Positions 29,901 to 41,600 are shown, numbered from the stretch's first letter. The stretch is 64,000 nt of DNA from Gari tellinella (GCA_922989275.2 OV277869.1:25058189-25122188); one strand, 5' to 3'. Notes: generated from the letters alone by a model not told the origin. A program made the numbers and translations.

Positions 29901-31007
29901 TGGTTAAAAATGTATTTTCCATTTTTATTGACCTGTCAGTCCATAACGCAGTGATCAAAGGACTGGTTATGTTTAGTCACACATAATAATAATGAATAAT
30001 AAAAGATGGGAAAAAAATAGTCAAGTGACAACTAAACATTGTGAGGATTTATAGCTAGATTGTAGCTAAACACATTGCAAAAGTAATGCCCCCCCCCCCC
30101 CCCCCCCCCAAAAAAAAAGATCATAAAGGGGCTTTTATGCATTACTTTTGCCATGCATTAAGCAGTCACCTGTCTTTAAAGATCTAAAGGCTATCATGTT
30201 CTTTATGGTCCCTTATTACAGGTTTGACTTTATGGTATTATTTAGAGCTGACAGCATTTTGAAGTTTAGCTCAAGGGCGGTAACTCTGTATGTGTTAAAA
30301 TTTTATTTGAATTTCTGGAAATCATGTATAAAAAGTAAAGTCTGCTGCAGATTTTTATTAATTTTTTGTGACTAGTAGAATTAAGTAATATCCATCTTAT
30401 ATCTTAAATTAGTAGATGTTCCACAGGTATACATATAGATTCTTTTGGAATTTGAAATTTTGTGACTTTTTCAGAATTTGACTTTTTTTTAAACATTGAT
30501 GTTTCATGAAATATTTTGATTGGACAATTAATTAATATCTCATATTGTCTGGACAGTTTACTTGAATTTATAGACATTATTAGGTTATATTTTTTTTTAA
30601 AGAAAATATTCCTTTTTATTAAAAATGTACCTTTCTCGCCAAAAGGTCTTGACAGAAAAAAAACGGTGCTGTAATTTTTTTTTATATTAACAGTTTTTCA
30701 CTCTCCATTTAATTTTATATTTCAATTTAAGCATGGTTTCAATGAGGTTTAACAGGAATTAAGCAGATCTGGGAACCACCTTAAGGCATATTCTGTTTTA
30801 CTCCCAGCTTGCTTTATTTAGCTAGCTTCTGCTAGGATATAGAACATAATATCTTATGGTGCATAGTCATGACAGTATAAATTGGAACTATTTTCTTCAG
30901 TGGAAAGAATAAATTGAATGAGCTAAATGACACTTATATGGGGGAAAGGGTTGACACAGTTGTTACTGTATATTGTTTCTATTCACCTTTACAGCCTTCT
31001 TGGCGGA

Positions 31008-34000
31008 ATGGCTGAGCCAGCGTCACCATGGACACCTAAACAACTACTTGCTTCAGAAATATACCGACCTGTCACAGCGGCTATAGACTTCGGAACAACA
31101 CACTCCGGGTTTGCGTTTTCTTTTGACCTCAATGTCACAGAGATTCATGTCAACAAGTGGGTTGATGGGTCTTCAGAAACAGAGAAGGCTCCGACTACAG
31201 TTTTACTGAGGCCGGATAAAACGTTCCATAGCTTTGGCTATGAAGCCGAGTCCAAATATGCAGAGCTGTGTGAGAATGAAGAACAGAAGGGGTGGAGATA
31301 TTTCCAAGATTTCAAAATGGTCCTGTACCGACAGAAGACGGCTAAAGAGGAGGATGGACAGAAGAGGAAGAGAAAGAAGAAAGAAGAAACAATAAGAAGT
31401 AGCAGTGAGGTTTGTTAACCAGTTGATAGCTCCAAATTGAACCCTCTGATTTAACCCTTTACTCCATAGCATGGTTCTAGTTTTGATAACAGGTGATCAC
31501 TTTAAGCAGATTGAAAGTAAAGCAGAATGGGCCTTAAGGCGCATTCTGCTTTACTTTCAGCATGCTTTAAGCCACCATCTGGCTAGGATATGGAAAATAT
31601 TTCTTATGGTACATAATTATGACTGTATGAATTGGAACTATTTTGCTTTCAACTTGCTTTAAGTGGTCACCAGTCTTCAATACTAAAAACAGGCTTAGAT
31701 GGAGTAAAAGGTTAGGATATATTCTTTAGATATTTTGGGACATCAATTGACATTGGTGTTGAAGATTTAATTGTTGTACATAATTGTACCCATTGAACCT
31801 TTAAGTGATGCATATACATGATCACCTCCATTTTAGTAACACAGTGAATTAACCCATTACCCCATTAATCCATAGCCTGTTCTAGCTTTGAAGGCAGGTG
31901 ACAACTTAAAGCAGGTTGAAAGTAAAGCAGAATGTGCCATAAGGTGCAGTCTGCTTTACTTTCAGTCTGCTTCAAGCTAACATCTGCTAGGATATTGAAT
32001 ATATTTCTTTGGATACATTAATTGTGACATATCTTGATAAAGACCTTATGTTGGTCGAAACGTTGATTTGAAATAAACTGTATATACCTGAATCCAAGAT
32101 CGTTAAGTTCCACTCATCTTCCCTTCTGGTGTTAGATTAATTGTGACTGTATAAAGTGGATCAAACTATTTTCTTCAGAGGAGGATTACATAGAAGACGT
32201 TGAAATTTGTATGTATGGAGTAATGGGTTAATATGATACATAATTTTACAGAAATTATCAAGAGACATGGAAATACTTGATACAGAAAACAACCCCATAT
32301 CTGCTCTAGAGTTATTCTCAATAGTGATTGGTTATTTGAAGAGAGAGATCCTAAGCGCTGTCCGCTTACAGAGGAAGGGAATCTCTGACGATGACGTCTT
32401 GTACGTGCTTACTGTTCCCGCAATTTGGTCAGATGCCGCAAAACAGTTTATGAGAGAAGCTGCCACAAACAAAATGGTATTTATTCTATTGCATGAATAT
32501 GTTAAAGATATAGCTTTTTTCCCCAGAAATATCTCCTTTTATTTAGCTTGCTGAATGGTCCAAAAACTGCAATTTTTAGCTTGTCTGTTTCCACGAAACT
32601 ACAAGCTATTATCATCACTTCGGTATCTGCTTTGTCGGTGTTGTCGTTGTCGTTAACAATTGCTTCAAATGACATCTCCTCCTATACAGCTGAACAGATT
32701 TCAACCAAACTTTACAGGAATGTTCCTTTGGTCAAGTTCTTTCAAATTTGTTCAAAGAATTGAAAACAATGCAGAACCAAAGTGAAAAAATAAGGAAGTC
32801 TTTAAAAAATCTGCTTGTAATAAAATACAAGGCCAGAGCTTAGATTTTTGGCACTGATCACCTACATATCCTCTATCAAGCTTGTTCAAAATTGGCCCCT
32901 ATTCTATTTTTCAAGCGCGATTACTTTAAATAGGTTGAAAGTAAAGCAGAATGTGCCTAATGGCACATTCTGCTTTACTTTCAGCCTGCTTTAAGCAACC
33001 ATCTGCTAGGATAAAAATCCGAAGATTTTGGAAAATTCTTGAGAAATGGCAGCCCTGAATCTGTTGTAATTTTTTAAAGTTAGACTTTAAGAATTTTGAT
33101 AAAAGACTTATAAAGCCCATAGGCATGAATATCAAACAGTTTGGATAAAGTTGAGACACCTTTTTGCAAATATTAGTAAAGTTGTGATAAGCATTCAAAA
33201 TCTTAATATGAAAATTTGATTATACATGTACATATTTTTACTTTCTTAACCCATTATTACCTCATAGCATGTTTCTAGTTTTGAAAACAAGTGACTTCTT
33301 AAAGCTTGTTAAAAGTAAAGCAGAATGCGCCTTAAGGCACATTCTGCTTTACTTTTGTCCTGTTTTAAGCTACTATCTGCTAGGATATATATAATATTTG
33401 TTGATTGTTTCATATTCATGACTGTATAAATTTGAACTATTTCTTTACTAGAGGAATAAAATAAAGGGTGTTTAAAGGCGTATTTATTAGGTTAAATGGA
33501 TTAAACACATATATTTGACTTAACATAAGTTTGACTGTTTTTGCCTAAAACCTTTTACTACTCTGTTGTTGCCACAGGTGGGTATATCAAACGACCAGCT
33601 AAGACTTGTTCTAGAACCTGAAGCGGCGGCCGTATACTGTGCACTGAGAACCACAGAGAGAAGTAACACAGATATTGCGTTTGAGCCCCTACCTGTAGGC
33701 CACCAGTATATCCTCGTAGACCTCGGAGGTAATGTACACGTAACCAGAAATGAGTGTCAATCTTGTATCGAAATAAATCAATTTTCAGTTTAGAAAGATT
33801 ATTAAATGAAAGATGAGTCTTAGTCTAGTTATATTAAACTTTTAAAAAAAAAAACCTGTCCAATAAACATTAACCTGGTGATTTGAGGTCAAAACAACTA
33901 AATTCAAAACATATCAAAAATTGAAATAATTAAAATCATTTTTAATTACAACTTCATAGCCTCAATGTTTGTTCCCAAATGAAGCTTCATACAAAATTTC

Positions 34001-37000
34001 AGCACCCTAGCACAAGTATTTATCTTCAAAACAACCCGTCCAAAAAACTTTAACCTGGTGATTGTAGTAAAAAAAAGTCCAAAACCTCAATACTTGAAAA
34101 AAATTAAATTACTTTTAAATTCTAACTTTATAACATCAATGTTTGACAGCAAATGAACCTCCATTCAAAATTTCAGCTCTCTTGCACAAGTATTATACTT
34201 TAAAACAACCCGTTCAAAAAACTTTTACCTGGGGTTTTTGTAGCAAAAAACCTAAGTAAAAAACATGTTAAAAATTGAATTTTTTTTTAAAATCATTTTT
34301 AAACTTCAACTTCATATAATCAATGTCCAACCCCAAATGAACCTCCATACAAAATTTCAGCACACTAGCACAAGTATTAAATTTTAAAACAACCCGTCCA
34401 AACAACTTTAACCTGGGGTTTTTGTAGCAAAAAACCTAAGTCAAAAACATGTTAAAAATTGAAAACAATTTTTAAATCATTTTTAAACTTCAATTTCATA
34501 ACATCAATGTTTAACCCCAAATAAACCACCATACAAAATTTCAGCACCCTAGCACAAGTATTAAACTTTAAAACAACCCGTCCAAAAAACTTTAACCTTG
34601 ACCACGCTCACGATCACGCTCACTCAGGCCCGGGGGTATGACAGTAGCTCTGCTGTTTTACGAACAACCCGTCCAAAAAACTTTAACCTTGGCCACGCTC
34701 ACGCTCACTCACGCCGGGGGTATGACATTAGCTCTGCTGTTCTACGAACAACCCGTCCAGAAAACTTTAACCTTGGCCAGGCTCACGCTCACGCTCACTC
34801 AAGCCGGGGGTATGACATTAGCTCTGCTGTTCTACGAACAACCCGTCCAAAAAACTTTAACGAACAACCTGTCCAGAAAACTTTAACCTTGGCCAGGCTC
34901 ACGCTCACGCTCACACCGGGGGTATGACATTAGCTCTGCTAATCTACGAACAGGCGAGCTAAAAACTGAAAATATACATGTCACTGAATGAACATCTTCT
35001 AAATTTAACATTATGAGCATTTGTCAACCTGCTATAACATTGTTAACCCATTACCCCATAGCCGTTTCTAGTTATGAAGACAGGTGACCACTTAAAGCAG
35101 GTTCAAAGTAAAGCAGAATGCGCCTTAAGGCGCATTAAGGCGCATTCTGCTTTGCATTCAGTCTGCTTTAAGCTATTATCTGCTAGAATGTTTCTAGTGA
35201 AACAATTATTCACGATTGTATAAATTTGGACTATTATCTTCAATGGAGGTATAAATAAAGGCATATTAAGGTGTATTTACGGGGATAATGGCTTAAAATA
35301 TTGCAGTGTTACAGTTCTGAAAAGCACATGCATAATTATGTGAGTTTAATAACACTTTGATTCAAATTCTATAATTCTACTTATCTTTAATACTAGAAGC
35401 TCTAGTCTTACATATACCCATGTCATAGTTAAAACATGGCTAATCCTAATGAAACTTTGTAAATCTGCATATATGCTGAATGTTTAGTCCAAGTTTGTTA
35501 ACCACTCAAATAAGCACAGTTAACACCTGAGTAATGGCCCTTTTGTCACTGAAAATTTGAAAAAAAACCCAACCTTTTAGGACTATAATTTATCCTTCAT
35601 AAAAAAAAAGTTCGACTTTATACAGTCATGAATATGCACAATAAGAAATATTTGCTATATTCTAGCAGATGGTAACTTAAAGCAGACTGAAGGTAAAGCA
35701 AACTGCTCCTTTAGGAGCATTCTGCTTTACTTTCAGCCTGCTATAAATAACCATCTGGCTTTAATACTGAAAACAAGTTCTGGGTGAAAGATTTAAAGCA
35801 AGGCTACAGATATGGGGAGTACATGATTGTATTACAAAAACTAAAATCTTTATTTTTTTAAACCCTACGATGTCACTACTCATTAGAATTGTTTCTTCAA
35901 AATCCATATGGTTTGATGCTGAAATGTGAGAAAATGTAGGATTTCTTGGTTACAGTTGAAGGGTTCTTTTCTGAAATTTTGTTTGACACTTAGACTATTT
36001 TTTCTATTATATCACTCTACAATGCTCCCTCTCTATAACAACACCCAATGGGAGACACAGATTGTGTGTGTTGTTCAGAAGGAGTCCTTATAGGGAGGGA
36101 AAATTAAGACTTGACTTACATTTGCAAACAGCTTGAATCCAGATCAGATGCCACGTAACGCGGCATCTGATCTGGATTCAAGCTGTTTCTCACTTGTCAT
36201 TTTATTTTTTCTATCAAAATGTCAAATTATATGTAACTTTAAGAAAAAAACAGCAGACAAAAATTTTAAGCTGACGATATTGCAGCGGTAAAAGCCTTAG
36301 ATAATTGTCCTGTTTAGGGAACTGCGGCAAGGGTCAAGTTGTAAGGAGGAAGAAGTTGTTTGGAGGGTTGTTGTAGGGAGGGAGCACTGTATTTTGTTTG
36401 ACACAAGTTTCTATTTTGTTGCAGGTGGAACAGTCGACATAGCTACTCATGAAATGAAGGAGGGCGGTTTGTTGCATGAACTCCATGTTGCCCGTGGCGA
36501 CGAGCTGGGTGGTCAGTATTTCAATAAAAAATGCCTTGAATTTATAGTGGACCTCTTTGGAAAGGAATGTTTCGATAAATGGAAAGCCATCGAATGTGGC
36601 GATTACTTAGATCTGCTCAGACAAATCGATGGGTTTAAGAAACAAATCAGTCAAAATGACCGAGACGTCAAACTTAAGGTTGATTACTCCTTATTAAAGA
36701 AATTTGAGGAAGACAATAAGAAATCCATTGACACTCTTCAATCATTGAATGAGTATAAGTCTTCCATAACAAGTACTAAGAAAGGTTCCATTGTGCTGAA
36801 GAACAGATTTTTAAGATGTTTCCTCGAAGACATTGCTGTTGGAATTGAGGCACACATCAATGATATAATCAAAGATTTGCCAAATATACAAACTATATTT
36901 CTAGTCGGGGGTCTAGCCAAGTCTCGTTTAGTCCGTACGCTTATAGAATCAAAATTTCCAAAGTATTCCTTGGTTGTGCCAGAAGATCCAGGCGTGGCGG

Positions 37001-37491
37001 TGCTCAAGGGAGCAGTACTACTTGGGAATCAGCCACAGACTATAGCCGGCAGGATTGCCAGGTATTCGTACGGTATTGGCGTGAGTCAGGAATTTGATAA
37101 GCGCAAGCATAAAGATGAATACAAGATTACCATAGATGGTAAGGTGCTGTGCTATAATGTGTTTAAGAGGCTTATTGAGAAGGGCCAAGTGTTGAGGTTT
37201 GGTGAGAAAGTGACAACAACAACACGTGTCTGTGCCAAGATGCCGGAGACAAAGCAGCAAACATTTATAACATACCTGTACCAATCTAATAAGAAGTCTC
37301 CAACGTACATCACAGAGGAAGGCTGTATAGAAATCGGAGGATTTGATAAATACCCACCAGAAGGAGGGTGGCCCGACAGCTGTGAGTCCACAGTGGACCT
37401 GGTTGTAGGGGAGGCTGAGTTTAAACTCTATGTTAAAGATGACATTGGGAATGAGTACCAAACGAAAGTGGATTTTCTAAAGTCATATTAG
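31008..37491 (+). CDS. HSPA12: Heat shock 70 kDa protein 12-like (HSPA12A/B family), complete, 4 coding exons, 614 aa
   Basis: A member of the atypical HSPA12 branch of Hsp70-fold ATPases, cytosolic proteins known in vertebrates as HSPA12A and HSPA12B; I cannot choose between A and B. Coding exons: 31008-31409, 32252-32476, 33578-33728, 36425-37491; sum 1845 nt, phases agree. The ATG sits 13 bp inside an exon that begins after an acceptor at 30994, so at least one 5'UTR intron is expected; start context GGAATGG is good. Seen: phosphate-1 loop AAIDFGTTHSGFAF (residues 24-37), FKMVLYRQK near 110, LTVPAIW with KQFMREAA in exon 2, LEPEAAAVYC in exon 3, phosphate-2 motif VDLGGGTVDI (256-265, split by intron 3), and the adenosine motif IFLVGGLAKSRLV (about 417-429). 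A Lys/Arg/Glu-rich insert (about 115-134) precedes the first intron. The substrate-binding domain and EEVD tail of canonical Hsp70s are absent, as usual for this family. Last exon codes for over half the protein. Confidence 0.94.
31451..31713. mobile_element. Pal-A element in HSPA12 intron 1
   Basis: TTAACCCTTTACTCCATAGC left end, hairpin AATGGGCCTTAAGGCGCATT, right end GATGGAGTAAAAGGTTA. Starts 41 bp after the exon 1 donor. Confidence 0.68.
31849..32231. mobile_element. Pal-A element with a 107-bp insertion, 20 bp before HSPA12 exon 2
   Basis: TTAACCCATTACCCCATTAA at left, GGAGTAATGGGTTAA at right. The right arm is interrupted at 32029-32135 by a foreign segment with a 12-bp duplication. 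The right TTAA is 20 bp from the first base of exon 2 (32252), so the element supplies the sequence around the polypyrimidine region. Confidence 0.7.
32029..32135. mobile_element. Small insertion with 12-bp target duplication
   Basis: ATTAATTGTGAC occurs at 32017-32028 and again at 32136-32147, exactly where the Pal-A arm should have it once. The insert contains GGTCGAAACGTTGATTTGAAATAA-like sequence (read as CGAAACGTTG, 32055-32075), reminiscent of 3' ends of Penelope-like retroelements; that family link is a guess. Confidence 0.55.
33246..33504. mobile_element. Pal-A element in HSPA12 intron 2
   Basis: TTAACCCATTATTACCTCAT left end; hairpin around AATGCGCCTTAAGGCACATT; right end GGTTAAATGGATTAA. 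Located 74 bp before exon 3. Another Pal-A hairpin within a Pal-H element lies at about 32900-33058. Confidence 0.65.
33765..34965. repeat. Inverted-module repeat, left copy (tandem 183-bp and 86-bp units)
   Basis: About four units of ~183 bp, each with AACAACCCGTCCAAAAAACT and TTTCAGCACCCTAGCACAAG (33840-34600), then about four units of ~86 bp with CACGCTCACGCTCACTC and GGGGGTATGACATTAGCTCT (34590-34950), ending at CGAACAGGCGAGCT. The start contains TGTATCGAAA...CAATTTTCAGTTTA. The same module is found inverted at 39060-40008. Confidence 0.65.
35043..35296. mobile_element. Pal-A element in HSPA12 intron 3
   Basis: TTAACCCATTACCCCATAGC and GGGGATAATGGCTTAA ends; the hairpin tip GCGCATTAAGGCGC is duplicated. 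A further copy lies at about 35550-35790. Confidence 0.7.
36120..36195. repeat. Palindrome GCAAACAGCTTGAATCCAGA type before HSPA12 exon 4
   Basis: Hairpin GCTTGAATCCAGATCAGATG / complement. The surrounding 36030-36390 (GTTGTAGGGAGGGAGCACTG at the end) matches 16740-17090 and 45490-45995, a TIR family with ends like ACAGTGCTCCCTCCCTACAA. Confidence 0.55.
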
Positions 37492-37508
37492 TTTATAGAA
37501 ATAACATG

Positions 37509-37533
37509 AATAAATCAAAATAGATTTAATAAA
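37509..37533 (+). promoter_or_regulatory. Polyadenylation signals AATAAA (two) of HSPA12-like gene
   Basis: Two AATAAA hexamers at 37509-37514 and 37528-37533, within 45 bp of the stop codon, inside a short direct repeat built on AATAAATCAAAATA. The same A-rich unit is repeated downstream in a tandem array (see 37990-39070). Confidence 0.5.
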
Positions 37534-37726
37534 TCAAAATAAGATTAAATTAGTCAAAAAAGAAACCATTCAACCGTAGTGTACTCATCATTTATAGTGT
37601 ACCTGTGATGAGTACACTAGTCCTATGTAAACAGTGTAGACCCTCATCAGAGGGCTCCTATCCAAGCCCTCTGTTTAGGGTCTGCACTGTTTGTCATTTT
37701 ACAATGATTATACTATATTAACTTAT

Positions 37727-37902
37727 ATACAATAAAACCTCGCTATTACGACCACTAAAACGAAGGCTTATTGATTGTATAATAGACAGGTGACAGCTTA
37801 AAGCAAGGTGACCGTGAAACAGAAAGCTTTGAGCTGTCACCTATCGTAAACACCCTAGTAATTAACATTATTTAGTGGTCGTAATAGAGAGGTTTTACTG
37901 TA
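37727..37902. mobile_element. Pal-E element downstream of HSPA12
   Basis: ACAATAAAACCTCGCTATTA left, GTAATAGAGAGGTTTTACTG right; hairpin partly deleted. Confidence 0.62.
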
Positions 37903-37989
37903 GTTAAAGTTAACCCTAAATATGTAAATTTGGACTAAACTTTATTGGTAACTGGAATTATCCATTTGTAGTCTCAGGGATGATTGAGT

Positions 37990-39070
37990 TAATAAATCAA
38001 TGTGAAAGGTGATATTGGTAGTGAGTATAAATCAAAATACAGTAAAACCTCGCTATTACGACCACTTAAACAAAGGCTAATTGATTGGATGATAGAGAGC
38101 TAACAGCTATAAGCAAGGTAACAGTGAAACAGAAAGCTCCTTTAGGAGCTTTCTGTTTCACTGTCACCTTGCTTTAAGCGGTCACCTTTCGTAAACACCC
38201 TAATAATCAACATAATTTAGTGGTCGTAATAGAGAGGTTTTACTGTACATGTAATCAATCAAAATAAGGTTAAAGTAGAGCTCCAGATAAGGGGTTTATT
38301 TTAAAAAAATGAAATCTTTATTTCTGCATTAAATCCTATGGTGTAACTACTCATTAGAATTGTCTCAAAGAGACGATTCTAATGAGTAGTAAGACCATAG
38401 GATCTCATTAATAAATAAATGTGAAAGGTGATATTGGTAGTGAGTATAAATCAAAATAGATTTAATAAATCAAAATAAGGTTAAAGTAGAGCTCAAGATA
38501 AGGGGTTTGTTTAAAAAAAAAATCAAAAAAAAAATCTGCATTAAACCCTAAGGTGTCACTTTATGGTAGTAACACCATAGGATTTGATCAATATATATAA
38601 ATGTGACAGGTGATATTGGTAATGAGCATAAATCAAAATAGATTTATTAAATCAAAATAAGGTTAAAGTAGAGCTCCAGATAAGTTTTTTTTTAAAAAAC
38701 AAATGAAATCTTTATTTCTGCATTAAACCCTATGGTGTCACTACTCATTAGAATCCCTTCAAAGCGAGGGTTCAAATGAGTAATAACACTATAGGATTTG
38801 ATAGATAAATAAATGTGAAAGGTGATATTGGTACTGAGTATAAATCAAAATAGATGTAATCAATCAAAATAAGGTTAAAGTAGAGCTCCAGATAAGGGGT
38901 TTGTTTAAAAAAAATGAAATATTTATTTCTGCATTAATCCCTATGGTGTCACTACTCATTAGAATTGTCTCAAAGAGACGATTCCAATGAGTAGTATCAC
39001 CATAGGATTTGGTGCTGAAATAAGGGAGAAAATGTTGGATTTGTTCAGTATACTCCCTCTTATTAGCTCG
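37990..39070 (+). repeat. Tandem array containing degenerate HSPA12 3'-end sequence
   Basis: Four units start at about 37999, 38418, 38597 and 38814 with AAAGGTGATATTGGTAGTGA-GTATAAATCAAAATA; this aligns with the last codons of the Hsp70 gene (AAAGATGACATTGGGAATGA, 37435-37454) joined to its 3'UTR (AATAAATCAAAATAGATTTA). Each unit then has AATAAGGTTAAAGTAGAGCTCCAGATAAG and a Pal-G-like hairpin (CATTAGAATTGTCTC). A frame KGDIGSEYK can still be read against KDDIGNEYQ. Unit 1 is split by a Pal-E element. Confidence 0.65.
38038..38247. mobile_element. Pal-E element, 210 bp, inserted in the HSPA12-tail array
   Basis: TA-CAGTAAAACCTCGCTATT to AATAGAGAGGTTTTACTG-TA with an almost perfect hairpin (AAAGCTCCTTTAGGAGCTTT tip). 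It interrupts ATCAAAA-TA in the first array unit, so it came after the array began. Confidence 0.75.
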
Positions 39071-40008
39071 CCTGTTCTTAGAACAGCAGAGCTAATGTCA
39101 TACCCCCGGCGTGAGCGTGAGTGAGCGTGAGCGTGGTCAAGGTTAAAGTTTTTTGGACGGGTTGTTTTAAAGCTTAATATTTGTGCTAGGGTGCTGCAAT
39201 TTTGTATGGAGGTTCATTAGGGGTTACACATTGATGTTATGAAGTTGGAATTTAAAAATGATATAAATTTATGTCAATTTTTGACATGTTTTGGACTTAG
39301 GTTTTTCGACTACAAATCACCAGGTTAAAGTTTTTTGGACGGGTTGTTTTAAAGCTTAATATTTGTGCTAGTGTGCTAAAATTTTGAATGGAGGTTCATT
39401 TGGGGTAAACATTGATGTTATGAAGTTGGAATTAAAAAATAGTTTTAATTTATGTCAATTTTTGACATGTTTTGGACTTAGGTTTTTCGATTACAAATCA
39501 CCAGGTTAAAGTTTTTTGGACGTGTTGTTTTAAAGCTTAATATTTGTGCTAGGGTAATGACATTTTGAATGGAGGTTCATTTGGGGTTATACATTGATGT
39601 TATGAAGTTGGAATTTAAAAATAAAGTTTAATTTATGTCAATTTTGACATGTTTGGACTTAGGTTTTTCGACTACAAATCACCAGGTTAAAGTTTTTTTG
39701 ACGGGTTGTTTTTAACTTTAATACTTGTGCTAGGGTGCTGAAATTTTGTATGGAGGTTCATTAGGGGTCAAACATTGATGATATGAAGTTGAAATTTAAA
39801 AATAATTTTAATATTTGTCAAATTTTTGACATGTTTTGGACTTAGTTGTTTTGACTGCAAATCACCAGGTTAAAGGTTGCACGGGTTGTTTTAAAGTTTA
39901 ATATAACTAGACTTAGACTCAACATTAATTTAATAATAGTTCTAAACTGAAAATTGATTTGCTTTCGATACAAGATGTTTTTTAGACTTAAACTTTAAAC
40001 AGGCGAGC
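39060..40008. repeat. Inverted-module repeat, right copy, with GCTCGCCTGTT ends
   Basis: Begins AGCTCGCCTGTTC, passes GAGCGTGAGTGAGCGTGAGC, then four to five ~182-bp units with GTTTTTTGGACGGGTTGTTT and ACCAGGTTAAAG, then TAAACTGAAAATTGATTT...TTCGATACA and ends AAACAGGCGAGC. The short inverted ends suggest a transposable unit. Opposite orientation to 33765-34965. Confidence 0.65.
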
Positions 40009-40653
40009 ATCAGGTGGCTTTGACACCCATTTCTGGCCTGGATCCCTGTTAAAGTAGTCAAAGTAGAAACATTTATAATCATTTCAATGCTACTAGTCTT
40101 CTGTATTGAAGATCTTTGCAGAGTGGATCCAAATCAGACCCTACTATGTGTGGGACCTGATCAGGATCCAAACTGTTTGTTCTTGAAACAATTGTCTGTA
40201 AGTATATGGGATATACATGCAGATTTTTATTTAAACTTAATGCATACATTTAATTTATGCTTGTTATTCAATGTTAGCCCTTATCATGCGAAGCGCAACC
40301 ATGTAAGCTTATGCAAATGGACTGGATCCAGATTAGACACCGCTTAATGCGGGGTCTAATCTTGATCCAAACTATTTGGCAGTCATATTCAATTTTTCCT
40401 GTGTTTAAACAGCTTAAAAATATGATTTGACAGATGATGCATTGAAGCAGATGGCAATTCAGCATGACAAAGATTTAAAGGGTAAACTTTTTGCATGCTT
40501 GGTAATATTTTTTGTCTGAAACAATTGTTGTCTGCTACTGTTCTTAAAATAGGTTTTGCAAAAGTTATTTTATAATACAGGGTCTGAGTGTCAAACAGTT
40601 TGGATCTTGATCAGATGTCTTGTTAGGTAGTGTCTCATCAGGATCTAAACAGA

Positions 40654-40903
40654 TACAGTGGAGAATCTTTTATTCTTTCCCGATAAACGTGTTTATGCGA
40701 AAACTATTTTTTCTTTTACAAACAGTTTGGAGCCAGATCAGACGCCGGGTAACCCGGCGTCTGATCAGGCTCCAAACTGTTTGCCACCAAGATAAACATG
40801 AAATATCAGAATTGTCCAAAAGTTGTTCTTTTCTACGTTTTAGTGCTTTGGGTTTGCGTACGTTTGCGTTTAAACGGGAAAGAATAACAGATTCTCCACT
40901 GTA
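40654..40903. mobile_element. Pal-D element, full copy
   Basis: TA-CAGTGGAGAATCTTTTATT to AATAACAGATTCTCCACTG-TA; core AGACGCCGGGTAACCCGGCG. Its right half is almost the same as that of 15996-16244. Confidence 0.76.
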
Positions 40904-41329
40904 ATAACGATTCCCCCGCTAGTGCGCAAAGAGTTAACTAGAAAATGTTCAGGTCAGAGTTGTGTAACCCTCTCTAAGCTAGAAACCAGTATTTTAAATA
41001 TTTTGCAAACAAGGCAGACCCTATTTCAGTGGCATTCTTCACCTTTTACTTCATAGATACACATTTTTATGCCTTTAATGTATTCCTCCACTAAAGAAAA
41101 TAGGTTTGCTTTATGCATGAATGTACTGCATATGAAATATTTTCTGTATCCAAGCAGAGAGTAGCTTAAATCAAACTGAAGGTAAAGCAGAATGCTTTAC
41201 TTTCAGTCTGATTCAAACAAGCATCTGTCTTCTATACTGAAAGCAAGCTAGTGGGAGGGGGGTTAAGAAGTCCTCTCATCAGGATCTTCATTGTTTGTCT
41301 GTCTTTTTTCTATAGTATTAACCTATTAC

Positions 41330-41600
41330 TGTACCCTGTCTCTACTGTAAGCAGGTTGAAAGTATAGCAGAATGCGCCTTAAAGAGGCTCGCAACCAGAT
41401 TTAGCATTAAAAATAGTAATTTGTAAATATATGTCAAATGCTTATATAAATGGGTCAGAAGCCAAATAATGCCACAAATTTGCTTTTATTTGAGTATTTT
41501 ATTTTATTTTGACAAGTACACCATCCGGTTGCGAGTCCCTTTAAGGTGCACTCTGTTTTAAGCTACCACATATGCTAGAGTATAAGAAATATATCTTATG
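41330..41600. mobile_element. Pal-A element interrupted by a deleted tRNA-box TTAA element
   Basis: GCAGGTTGAAAGTATAGCAG AATGCGCC is the left half of a Pal-A hairpin; after the insertion at 41379-41544 the right half resumes at TTAAGGTGCACTCTG. Confidence 0.7.
41379..41544. mobile_element. Internally deleted copy (166 bp) of the 546-bp TTAA element
   Basis: TTAA at 41379-41382 and 41541-41544; ends AGAGGCTCGCAACCAGAT and CCATCCGGTTGCGAGTCCCT. The junction joins CTTATATAAATGGG to TCAGAAGCCAAATAATGCC, removing the tRNA-like core. Confidence 0.75.

Noticed and set aside
34598..34927. Repetitive 109-codon open frame
   Set aside because: It follows the ~86-bp tandem units; the protein repeat is a by-product of unit length.
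37018..37461. 147-codon open frame antisense to the HSPA12 last exon
   Set aside because: The sense strand has continuous Hsp70-family homology; the antisense frame has no recognisable content.
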